From positions 52,621-75,581 of the forward strand of contig DJOB01000005.1 in the NCBI GenBank assembly GCA_002437105.1: DNA of 22,961 nt, given 5' to 3'. The notes below the pieces were generated by a model. That model saw only the letters and a list, made by a program, of their open reading frames with translations. It was not told where the DNA came from and ran no database searches. The stretch comes from Caryophanales bacterium UBA6449. Its GTDB lineage: Bacteria; Bacillota_I; Bacilli_A; RFN20; CAG-288. Positions 14,343 to 21,994 of this stretch are shown here, piece after piece; the stretch's first letter is position 1; each line of letters begins with the position of its first letter. Made by a program: the position numbers and the translations under genes.

Positions 14343-14655
14343 CATTGAGGCGAAGGTCGAGCAGCTGATCGCCGTTTTCCACGCGGATCCCGCTTATCGG
14401 AGAACGGCGCTTGCGGTTCGGTGCCTCTCCTCCGATACCCGGGTCAATCAGGTGAAGGCGGAGCTCTTCGCCCTGCAGCGCGAGTGCCGGCGGAACGAGC
14501 ACAACCCTCGGGTTCGGTATCCGATTCTGAAGCGGATCCTAGCGCTGCAGCTGGAGCTGGAGCAGGATCCCCGGTGGGTCAATTTCCGCTCCAGCTATGA
14601 GGATCTGTCCTCTCTGGCGCGATCTATCCGGGATGAGCTCGAGAACATCTCTTGA
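14335..14655 (+). CDS. ricA: YlbF/YmcA family protein, probable RicA
   Basis: Small all-helical protein of 106 aa. In B. subtilis, YmcA (RicA), YlbF (RicF) and YaaT (RicT) form a complex that directs RNase Y to its targets and affects competence, biofilm and sporulation. The family pattern of amphipathic helices is visible, and position between miaB and mutS is that of ymcA in Bacillus. The product is shorter than B. subtilis YmcA (143 aa), ends after the YlbF domain, and lacks the C-terminal cysteines implicated in iron-sulfur binding. The ATG at 14335 overlaps the miaB stop by 8 bases. Assignment to RicA rather than RicF rests on gene order. Confidence 0.8.
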   Translation: MNSIEAKVEQLIAVFHADPAYRRTALAVRCLSSDTRVNQVKAELFALQRECRRNEHNPRVRYPILKRILALQLELEQDPRWVNFRSSYEDLSSLARSIRDELENIS

Positions 14656-14666
14656 GGGGATGAGCG

Positions 14667-14695
14667 AATAGAGTCTGACGACTCTATTTTCTTTT
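14667..14695 (+). terminator. Intrinsic terminator after ricA
   Basis: AATAGAGTC (14667-14675) and GACTCTATT (14680-14688) form a 9-bp stem with a TGAC loop, and the T-rich run TTTTCTTTT (14687-14695) follows. It separates the spoVS-miaB-ricA transcript from the sugar kinase and mutSL group downstream. Confidence 0.92.
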
Positions 14696-14730
14696 GTTAA
14701 GACTTAAAATATGAGAGGAGTGTTCTTATC

Positions 14731-16314
14731 ATGATGGACGCAGCGACAGTGGTCGTAGTCGATGTGGGAACCCAGTCTCTCCGGGCTTCTTTGGTCGACG
14801 CCGAAGGACGGATCCTCCGTCTGGTTCGGACGCCGTGCGGGGCGGATATCGCCGATGGGCAGACGGTGGCGGAGGTCGATCCCGACCGCATCTGGGCGGC
14901 GATGGGTTCCCTGCTGCGTCAGCTCACCTCTACCGCGGAGTATCGCTCCGCATCGCCCGTGGGGTTGGTCGTCACCGATTTTCGCGATACCGCCGTCTAT
15001 CTGGATGCGGAGATGAGACCCATTCGCCCCTCCGTCCTGTGGTTGGATTCGCGCTTGGCCCGTCTGCCAGGCTATCGCAATCTGAAGCTCTGGAACAAGA
15101 TCATCTTCGCGCTAGGGGGAGTGACAGCGACCGCGGAAGCCAACTCTCGCCGCACCGTCGCTCAGTGGCTCCGCGAGAATGAGCCGGAGAACTGGGCGCG
15201 CTGCGCGAAGTATGTCCCGCTGGGGGCCTATCTGAATTTCAAGCTGACGGGGCGCCTGGTCGTCTCTACCGCCGACTGTGCGGGTCATTTCCCTATCGTC
15301 TTCAGGACCGGGCGGTGGATGACGACGCGCAATGCCCGCTGGAACGTCTTCGGACTTGAACCCGACCAGCTCTGTGGGCTGGTGGAGCCCGGGGCGGTCA
15401 TCGGCTGTCTCACGTCGGCAGCCAGTCAGCTTACCGGGTTGCCCTGCGGGATGAAGGTCTTTGCGGGAGCGTCCGATAAGAGCTCGGAGGTGGTGGGGGA
15501 TGGCTGTCTGACCAGCGATTGCTGCGCCGTATCGCTGGGGACCGCCTGCACGGTGGATATGCCCGTCCCGAAGTATAAGGATTCGGAGATGTTCCTTCCG
15601 GCCTATCGCGCTCCCTTTCCCGGCCTGTACGAGATGGAGATCCAGATCTATCGGGGGCTCTGGATGCTCAGGTGGTTCGGTCACAATTTCGCTACTCAGA
15701 GCGAGCGAGAGGAGGCTGCGAAAAAAGGAGTCCCGCTCGAGACCATTCTCGATCGCCTGCTCAGCGAAGCGCCCGCGGGATCCAAAGGGCTCCTGCTGCA
15801 ACCGTACTGGGGCTCCGGTCTTTCGCGACCCTATTCGTCAGGTTCGATCGTGGGGTTCACCGAAGCGCAGGATCGAGCTTGTCTCTATCGGTCGATCATC
15901 GAAGGTCTTGCCTTCTCTCTGAAGGAGGGACTGGAGAAGCTGCAGCGGCGGACGCACCGACGCGCGCAGAGATTAGTCGTCTCCGGTGGTGGCAGTGCCT
16001 CCTTAGCGATATGCCAGATTATCGCTGATGTTTTTGACCTGCCGGTCCTGCGGACCCAGACGGGAGAGTCATCGACCATCGGGGCGGCAATCGGCGGGTT
16101 CCTCGCGGCTGGAGTCTTCACCTCTCCGGCGCGCGCTGCTGCGGCGATGATCAGGTATAGCGACACGCTGCGGCCAGATCCGGAGAGGGTGAAGCTGTAT
16201 CGGCGCAGCTATCGTATATATAAGAAGATCTATCCCAGTCTCAAGAAGGTGGAGAGGGAGCTGAAGGGATTGAGAGATTTCTACGAGAGGAGAGATCAGC
16301 ATGAGTTCAAGTGA
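14731..16314 (+). CDS. FGGY-family carbohydrate kinase
   Basis: ATP-dependent sugar or polyol kinase; the substrate cannot be read from sequence. The first nucleotide-binding loop is VVDVGTQSLR (Asp11, Gly13, Thr14, Arg18). GASDKSSEVVGDG carries the predicted catalytic Asp of the second domain. SLGTACTVD, VSGGGSASLAICQIIADVF and TGESSTIGAAIGGFLAAG form the phosphate and adenosine sites. Length (527 aa) is normal for FGGY kinases; the N-terminal sequence is not clearly glycerol or xylulose kinase. AGGAG (14716-14720) supports ATG 14731. The stop lies 14 bases inside mutS, so mutS translation may be coupled to it. A kinase at this place, between ricA and mutS, is not part of the usual block. 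No transporter or catabolic partner is adjacent. Confidence 0.9.
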   Translation: MMDAATVVVVDVGTQSLRASLVDAEGRILRLVRTPCGADIADGQTVAEVDPDRIWAAMGSLLRQLTSTAEYRSASPVGLVVTDFRDTAVYLDAEMRPIRPSVLWLDSRLARLPGYRNLKLWNKIIFALGGVTATAEANSRRTVAQWLRENEPENWARCAKYVPLGAYLNFKLTGRLVVSTADCAGHFPIVFRTGRWMTTRNARWNVFGLEPDQLCGLVEPGAVIGCLTSAASQLTGLPCGMKVFAGASDKSSEVVGDGCLTSDCCAVSLGTACTVDMPVPKYKDSEMFLPAYRAPFPGLYEMEIQIYRGLWMLRWFGHNFATQSEREEAAKKGVPLETILDRLLSEAPAGSKGLLLQPYWGSGLSRPYSSGSIVGFTEAQDRACLYRSIIEGLAFSLKEGLEKLQRRTHRRAQRLVVSGGGSASLAICQIIADVFDLPVLRTQTGESSTIGAAIGGFLAAGVFTSPARAAAAMIRYSDTLRPDPERVKLYRRSYRIYKKIYPSLKKVERELKGLRDFYERRDQHEFK

Positions 16315-18901
16315 GAGTTCCAATCCGTCGCTCGCGATGATGAAGAGCTTCGGGGTCGATGTCGATCCGAGCCATTTCACTCCCATGATCAAGCAGTATC
16401 TCAGCATCAAGGCGGAGAACCCCGATGTCATCCTCATGTTCAGGATCGGCGACTTCTATGAGATGTTCTTCAAGGACGCCCAGATCGCGAGCCAGGAGCT
16501 GCAGCTGTTCTTGACCAAGAAGGGAGCGGGCGACGGCGTCAGGATCCCCATGTGCGGCATCCCGCACCACGCCTATCTCAGCTATGCGCAGAAGCTTCTC
16601 GACAACGGGCATAAGGTGGCGATAGTCGAGCAGCTCGAGGATCCTCGCACCACAAAGAAGCTGGTGAAGAGAGGGGTCATCCAGGTCATCACTCCCGGAG
16701 CCAACCTCGATCTGAAGAGTGTCGATAATAATTTCCTCGCCTCGTTGGAGACCAGCGGTGAAGCGACTTCCCTCGCCTATGCTGACCTGTCGACCGGCGA
16801 ACTGTTCGTGACCAATATTCCCACGGATCCGCGGGAGATCTTATCTAAGCTGTTATCTCTGGAAGTTAAGGAGTTGGTTCTCAGCACCACTTACGATGCT
16901 TCCTTTATTCAGATGGTGAAGGAGAATACGAATATCTGCGTCTCTTACTACAACGATTCCACCGCTGACCTGGAGATGGAGCCCCTGCTGGTCAACATTC
17001 GGGATTCCCGGCAGCTTCCCGCTCTCGCCCGGCTCATCCGCTATCTGACGTCCACGCAGAGGAGAGAGCTTTCCTACCTCGAGCCCGCCAAAGTGCAGCT
17101 CATCTCCTCGAAGATGAAGCTGGACTATTCCACGATCGTCAATCTCGAGCTGGTTAAATCCTCCGATGGTAAAGGTGTCTTCGGCTCTCTGTACTGGCTG
17201 TTGAACCACTGCTCGACTCCGATGGGGTCGCGCTTTCTGAAGACGACTATCACTGCGCCCTCTACCTCCTTGGACGAGATCGAGAACCGGGAGGATGCGG
17301 TCGATTGGCTTATCGATAACTACCTGGTCCGGGGTGATCTGGCGCAGGATCTGGGCGAGGTCTACGATCTGGATCGATTGATCGCTCGAATCGGTTACGG
17401 TCAGTCATCCGGCCACGATATGCTGCAGCTCAAGAGATCGCTGAAGGCGATCCCGAAGATCCGTCAGCGCCTCGCAGGGACTGACGCCAAGCGATTGATG
17501 GAACTATCGGCGTCGATGGCTGATCTGGGCGATCTGGTCGAGCTGCTGGAGAGAGCGGTACGCGAGGATGCGCCCATCACGATCACCGATGGAGGTATCT
17601 TCAAGCCAGGATACGATGCCGAGCTCGACAGGATCGTCGAGATGTCGAAGGACTCGAAGGGCTGGGTGGCCAACCTCGAGGGTCAGGAGAAGGCGCGTAC
17701 CGGAATCAAGAATCTGAGGGTGGGTTATACCCGCGCCTTCGGTTACTACATCGAGGTCTCCAAGGGAAATATCCCCGATGTGAAACCCGAGTTCGGATAC
17801 ATTCGCAAACAGACGCTGACCACTGGCGAGAGATATACGACCGCGGAGCTGGAGGAGAGGGAGGCGGCTATTCTCAAGGGCGACGAGATGCGGATGGACC
17901 GCGAGTATCAGCTCTTCCAGGACCTGCGGAAGAAGGTGGCGCAGTATACCGACAGCATCCAGAGGCTCTCGCACTCTCTAGCCGAGCTCGATTTTCTCGT
18001 CTCCTGTTCCGGGGTCTGTTCCGATTCGGGCTATACCCGGCCTAAGTTCTCGACCGATGGTCTGGTCAAGGTCGTCAACGCGCGCCATCCGGTGATCGAG
18101 AAGGCGCAGACGGAGCGCGAGTTCGTTTCCAATGATTACACGATGGACCAGCAGACTGAGGTCCTGATAATCACCGGACCCAACATGGGTGGAAAGTCGA
18201 CCTATATGCGCGAGTTCGCCCTGCTGGCTATCATGGCTCAGATGGGACTGCGGGTGCCCGCCGATGCGTGTACCCTCCCCATCTTCGATGCCATCTTCAC
18301 GCGGATCGGGGCTTCGGATGACCTGATCAAAGGCGCTTCGACCTTCATGGTCGAGATGCAGGAGACCAACCGAGCTCTCAAGGAGGCTACTTCCAATTCG
18401 CTCATCCTCTTCGACGAGATCGGCCGAGGTACGGCGACCTACGATGGCATGGCTCTCGCGCAGGCGATCCTCGAGTACGACATCTCCCATGTGCATGCTA
18501 AGACTTTCTTCTCAACGCACTATCACGAGTTGACCGCCCTGGCGGATCGTTATCCGCAGATGAGGAATGTTCATGTCTCTGTCGCCGAGAATGGGGGCAA
18601 GATCACGTTCCTCTACAAGGTTCAGGATGGTCCGATGGACCGCTCCTACGGAATCAATGTCGCTCAGTTGGCTGAGATGCCGGCCTCGCTCATCCAGCGG
18701 GCCTCGGATATCTTGGCTCATCTCGAGAAGGAGGGAGTCAAAGGCGTATCCATCCCCAGAGTCGTGGTGGAGAAGAAGGTGGATAAGCCTTCGCCTATCG
18801 AGCAGCAGATCCGCTCGGTAGATCCTTTGAACATGTCGCCGATGGAGGCGCTACAGCTGATCTATAAGCTCAAGTCCGAGCTCGATCAGAAGGATAGATA
18901 G
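16301..18901 (+). CDS. mutS: DNA mismatch repair protein MutS
   Basis: Recognises mismatches and small loops and recruits MutL. The mismatch-binding Phe-Tyr-Glu is at 52-54 (GDFYEMF). Walker A is GPNMGGKST (626-634), followed by DEIGRGT (Walker B) and STHYHEL. The C-terminal tail PLNMSPMEALQLIYKLK is the usual family end. Length (866 aa) fits MutS1; the N-terminus has about 25 residues before the conserved TPMIKQY. AGAGGAG (16286-16292) supports ATG 16301 within the end of the kinase gene. mutL follows after 10 bases. Together they form the strand-repair unit. Confidence 0.98.
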   Translation: MSSSESSNPSLAMMKSFGVDVDPSHFTPMIKQYLSIKAENPDVILMFRIGDFYEMFFKDAQIASQELQLFLTKKGAGDGVRIPMCGIPHHAYLSYAQKLLDNGHKVAIVEQLEDPRTTKKLVKRGVIQVITPGANLDLKSVDNNFLASLETSGEATSLAYADLSTGELFVTNIPTDPREILSKLLSLEVKELVLSTTYDASFIQMVKENTNICVSYYNDSTADLEMEPLLVNIRDSRQLPALARLIRYLTSTQRRELSYLEPAKVQLISSKMKLDYSTIVNLELVKSSDGKGVFGSLYWLLNHCSTPMGSRFLKTTITAPSTSLDEIENREDAVDWLIDNYLVRGDLAQDLGEVYDLDRLIARIGYGQSSGHDMLQLKRSLKAIPKIRQRLAGTDAKRLMELSASMADLGDLVELLERAVREDAPITITDGGIFKPGYDAELDRIVEMSKDSKGWVANLEGQEKARTGIKNLRVGYTRAFGYYIEVSKGNIPDVKPEFGYIRKQTLTTGERYTTAELEEREAAILKGDEMRMDREYQLFQDLRKKVAQYTDSIQRLSHSLAELDFLVSCSGVCSDSGYTRPKFSTDGLVKVVNARHPVIEKAQTEREFVSNDYTMDQQTEVLIITGPNMGGKSTYMREFALLAIMAQMGLRVPADACTLPIFDAIFTRIGASDDLIKGASTFMVEMQETNRALKEATSNSLILFDEIGRGTATYDGMALAQAILEYDISHVHAKTFFSTHYHELTALADRYPQMRNVHVSVAENGGKITFLYKVQDGPMDRSYGINVAQLAEMPASLIQRASDILAHLEKEGVKGVSIPRVVVEKKVDKPSPIEQQIRSVDPLNMSPMEALQLIYKLKSELDQKDR

Positions 18902-18911
18902 GGGGTGCGGA

Positions 18912-20756
18912 ATGGATAGAATCAGCGTCATGCCAGAGAGCCTGGCTAATCTGATCGCCGCGGGAGAGGTGGTGGAGCGGCCCGCTTCCGCCCTCAAGGA
19001 GCTCGTGGAGAACTCTATCGATGCCCAGGCGAAGCATATCTTGGTCGAGATCACCCTAGGCGGATTGAAATCCATCGTCGTCAAGGATGACGGTACTGGT
19101 ATGTCGAGGGATGATGCTTCTCTATGCATCGAGCGGCACGCCTCCTCGAAGATCAAGACCAGCTACGATCTGATGGACATAAGGACTATGGGTTTCCGAG
19201 GAGAGGCGCTCCCCTCGATCGGAGCGGTCTCCGAGCTTCGGATCGATACCTCGGACGGAGTGGAGGGAACGACCATTCTCGTCTCGGGAGGCAAACCTCC
19301 GAAGATTCAGGAGGCCCCGCTGCGCCAGGGGACGACGGTCAAGGTCACCGATCTCTTCTACAATACGCCAGCCCGTCTCAAGTATATGAAATCCCCTCAG
19401 CTGGAGAAGGCTAAGTGCGTGGATGTTATGCAGCACATCGCTCTCGGCTTCCCCCAGGTGGCCTTCGACGTTAGAGCAGATGGAAAGCTCGTCTTCTCCA
19501 CGACGGGGCGCGGGGATAGGATCGAGGTGATCCAGCACATCTGGGGCAACGATATCGCCAAGGCTATATCACGGGTCGATAAGGTGTCCTACTATGGCTA
19601 CTCCTTCGAGTGCCTGATCGCCAAGCCTGAAGTCAACTATTCGACCAAGTATCAGATGATGACCTTCATCAACTCGCGCTTCATCTATTCCTTTAAGTTG
19701 TCACGGGGTATCGAAGACGCCTACAAGGATTATCTTGCACCGAGTCGCTATCCTTTCGCCTGCGTTTTTATCGATGCGGATCCCGCTCTGATCGATGTGA
19801 ATGTTCACCCTTCTAAGAAGGAGGTGCGAATCTCGGGTGAGGAGTCCCTGGCGGTCTCGGTGCGGGATACGATCCGTTCGGCGTTGAAGAAGCAGCGGCC
19901 CATCTATGGCGACCGCGATACCGCGCAGATGGTCGATCAGATGTCGCAGGTTGAGCCCCGGATATCCGCCCCTCAGATCTCGGCGCATCCGGTCGATCAG
20001 GTCGTGTCTCAACCGGTGATGCCCGATTCGGAGTTTCAGAATATCCTGGCCGGCACCTCGGGTATCGCCTTTCAGGGAAACGATAGGCAGGAGACCGAGA
20101 GCGCGATAGCTAAGGCTCGCGATAGCCTCGCGGTTCACCAGCCTGAAGCCCCAGTTGAAAAGCCTCGGCTTCCATATAGCGACCTGTATCCATTAGGACA
20201 GATTGCTAAGACCTATATCATCTGTGATTCACCAGATGGCATGTTCATCATAGATCAGCATGCTGCGGCGGAAAGAATCAATTTTGAGAAGTTCGAAAGG
20301 CGGTTCCAGGAATCCGTCGAGGAGGTCGCTCCGCTCGAGCCGGTGATAATGGAGTTCCCACCCAGCACCGTCGCTGCCTTCTCGCCCGATGCGGTGGAGG
20401 TCCTCAAGGATATGCATCTACGGGTAGAGCCCTTCTCTCCTACTTCGCTGAAGCTGGTGACTCTGCCTGAATTTCTGACCGATAAGAATTACCAGGGGGT
20501 CCTGCGCGACATCATCTCAGCCGCGGTGGTGGGAAGCAAGGACGATCCGCTCGAACTCATGCGGAAGGGCGTGGCTACCTTGGCCTGCAAGGCTTCCATC
20601 CGCGCGGGAGACGAGCTATCGCCGTTCGAGCAGGTCTCGCTGATCCGGCATCTCGCCGAGTGCCGCAACCCCGCTAACTGTCCTCACGGCCGGCCCACGG
20701 GTGTCCGGATCACGATCCACGAGTTGGAGAAGCTTTTCCGGAGGACGGGGTTCTAG
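18912..20756 (+). CDS. mutL: DNA mismatch repair protein MutL
   Basis: GHKL ATPase that acts after MutS; in most bacteria without MutH it nicks the new strand itself. The N-terminal ATPase has ELVENSIDA with catalytic Glu33, DDGTGM and GFRGEALPSI. The C-terminal endonuclease motifs are present: DQHAAAERINFE (448-459), ACKASI and CPHGRPT, so self-nicking activity and a MutH-independent pathway are predicted. Length (614 aa) is normal. The ribosome site is AGGGGG just before the start, 10 bases after mutS. The stop TAG shares its G with the GTG start of miaA. Confidence 0.98.
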   Translation: MDRISVMPESLANLIAAGEVVERPASALKELVENSIDAQAKHILVEITLGGLKSIVVKDDGTGMSRDDASLCIERHASSKIKTSYDLMDIRTMGFRGEALPSIGAVSELRIDTSDGVEGTTILVSGGKPPKIQEAPLRQGTTVKVTDLFYNTPARLKYMKSPQLEKAKCVDVMQHIALGFPQVAFDVRADGKLVFSTTGRGDRIEVIQHIWGNDIAKAISRVDKVSYYGYSFECLIAKPEVNYSTKYQMMTFINSRFIYSFKLSRGIEDAYKDYLAPSRYPFACVFIDADPALIDVNVHPSKKEVRISGEESLAVSVRDTIRSALKKQRPIYGDRDTAQMVDQMSQVEPRISAPQISAHPVDQVVSQPVMPDSEFQNILAGTSGIAFQGNDRQETESAIAKARDSLAVHQPEAPVEKPRLPYSDLYPLGQIAKTYIICDSPDGMFIIDQHAAAERINFEKFERRFQESVEEVAPLEPVIMEFPPSTVAAFSPDAVEVLKDMHLRVEPFSPTSLKLVTLPEFLTDKNYQGVLRDIISAAVVGSKDDPLELMRKGVATLACKASIRAGDELSPFEQVSLIRHLAECRNPANCPHGRPTGVRITIHELEKLFRRTGF

Positions 20757-21994
20757 TGGTCTACGTGATTTTGGGCGAGACGGCTTCGGGCAAGACCGAG
20801 GTAGCGCTCTCGATCTGTCGGCGACTCCATATCCCTCTGATCTCTGCCGATGCATTCTCCGTGTATCGCGGGTTCGACATCGGTTCGGCTAAACCGACGG
20901 CGACGGAGCTGGAGGGGATCGAGCATTACTTTATCGATACTTTGGACTTTGGCGAGGAGATGACCGTCTATCGGTTCCAGAGGGAGGGGAGAGCGCTGCT
21001 GGATCGCTTTGCTCGCGAGGGGCGAGATTGTGTCGTGGCGGGCGGTACCTTCCTCTACGTGCGCGCGTTGCTCTTTCCCTTTGAATTCCCACCGGTGGAG
21101 TATCCTCATCCCGACTCCCTTGATAAGACCGATCTGAAGGATATGGTGCAGCAGCTGCTCGAGTTGGATCCGCAGGCCAGCCAGTCGGTCGATCTGAAGA
21201 ACCCTCGGCGCGTCGAACGCGCGCTGGCCTTGGCGAGGAGCGGAAAGACCAGGACGGAGGTTAAGGAATCGTTTGTCAACCTGCCTCTCTACCCCTCTAT
21301 CTTTATCCGGATAAAATCCGATCCTGCTGAGGTCAGGCAGCGGATCGATCTTCGAACTCACCTCATGATGGAGAAGGGGTTGTTGGCGGAGACGGAGAAG
21401 CTGCGGACCGAGCATCCAGCTTTTGCTTCTACCTTCCGTGGAATAGGATTTAAGGAGATATGCTCGAGATTGGATAGCGGGAGGAGTTTGGATGGGGTCG
21501 AGGAGGAGATCGCCGCGGATACTCGCCAGTACGCGCGGCGCCAGCGAACCTTCCTCCGCCATCAGTTTCCCTATCTTGTCTGCATGTCGCGTGAGATGAT
21601 ATGCGAGGCGGTCTGTCGCGATAGCGAGTTGGGAGGTCAGGATATGAAGAGAGAAAAACAGGTTAGTATCCCGCTGATTCCGCTGATGAGCTTGGACTAT
21701 ACGCCAGCCATCGACGAGCTGTACCGGCTCGGATTCAGGGCCATTGCGGTCTACACTCTGGATCGAGGGATGATCGAGGACTTCGCCAATAATGTCGCTC
21801 TGCACAGCCCTCTGATGCAGATGCTCTTCTTCGACGACAAGGAGATCGATAAGGGCAAGCTTCCGCCATTCAGTTTCGCCTTGCCGCTGCTGAAAGATCT
21901 GCGGGCGGATCCCATTATCGACCAGTATATCCGCGAACATGCGATTCCCATCAAAGATCTCGGGGCTATCGAAGCGGAGGTGAAAAAGAGATGA
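20756..21994 (+). CDS. miaA: tRNA dimethylallyltransferase with a C-terminal extension of unknown function
   Basis: MiaA adds a dimethylallyl group to A37 of tRNAs; MiaB then methylthiolates it. Residues 1 to about 275 are MiaA: GETASGKT P-loop (7-14), ISADAFSVYRG, AGGTFLYVRAL, NPRRVERAL, GIGFKE, and TRQYARRQ from 256. It is divergent: family ISADS(M/R)QVY reads ISADAFSVY, and GGTGLY reads GGTFLY; the catalytic Asp is kept. Normal MiaA is about 300-315 aa, but this one is 412 aa, with roughly 135 residues after the MiaA end. The extension alternates predicted strands and helices (IPLIPLMS, TPAIDELYRLG, FRAIAVYTLD, MQMLFFDD) and I do not recognise it. It contains an in-frame ATG with a strong ribosome site (21644). 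GTG 20756 follows GGAGG (20740-20744). hfq, the usual follower in Bacillus, is absent. Confidence 0.88.
   Translation: MVYVILGETASGKTEVALSICRRLHIPLISADAFSVYRGFDIGSAKPTATELEGIEHYFIDTLDFGEEMTVYRFQREGRALLDRFAREGRDCVVAGGTFLYVRALLFPFEFPPVEYPHPDSLDKTDLKDMVQQLLELDPQASQSVDLKNPRRVERALALARSGKTRTEVKESFVNLPLYPSIFIRIKSDPAEVRQRIDLRTHLMMEKGLLAETEKLRTEHPAFASTFRGIGFKEICSRLDSGRSLDGVEEEIAADTRQYARRQRTFLRHQFPYLVCMSREMICEAVCRDSELGGQDMKREKQVSIPLIPLMSLDYTPAIDELYRLGFRAIAVYTLDRGMIEDFANNVALHSPLMQMLFFDDKEIDKGKLPPFSFALPLLKDLRADPIIDQYIREHAIPIKDLGAIEAEVKKR
21631..21646 (+). promoter_or_regulatory. Internal ribosome site and in-frame ATG inside miaA
   Basis: GGGAGG (21631-21636) lies 7 bases before ATG 21644-21646, and this ATG is in the miaA frame (residue 297). 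Translation from it would yield a 116-residue protein identical to most of the C-terminal extension. It may make a separate product or be the fossil start of a gene that became fused to miaA. Confidence 0.6.

Noticed and set aside
12537..14345. 602-codon open frame on the - strand opposite spoVS and miaB
   Set aside because: Covers two well-supported genes on the other strand, with shadow-type composition and no ribosome site.
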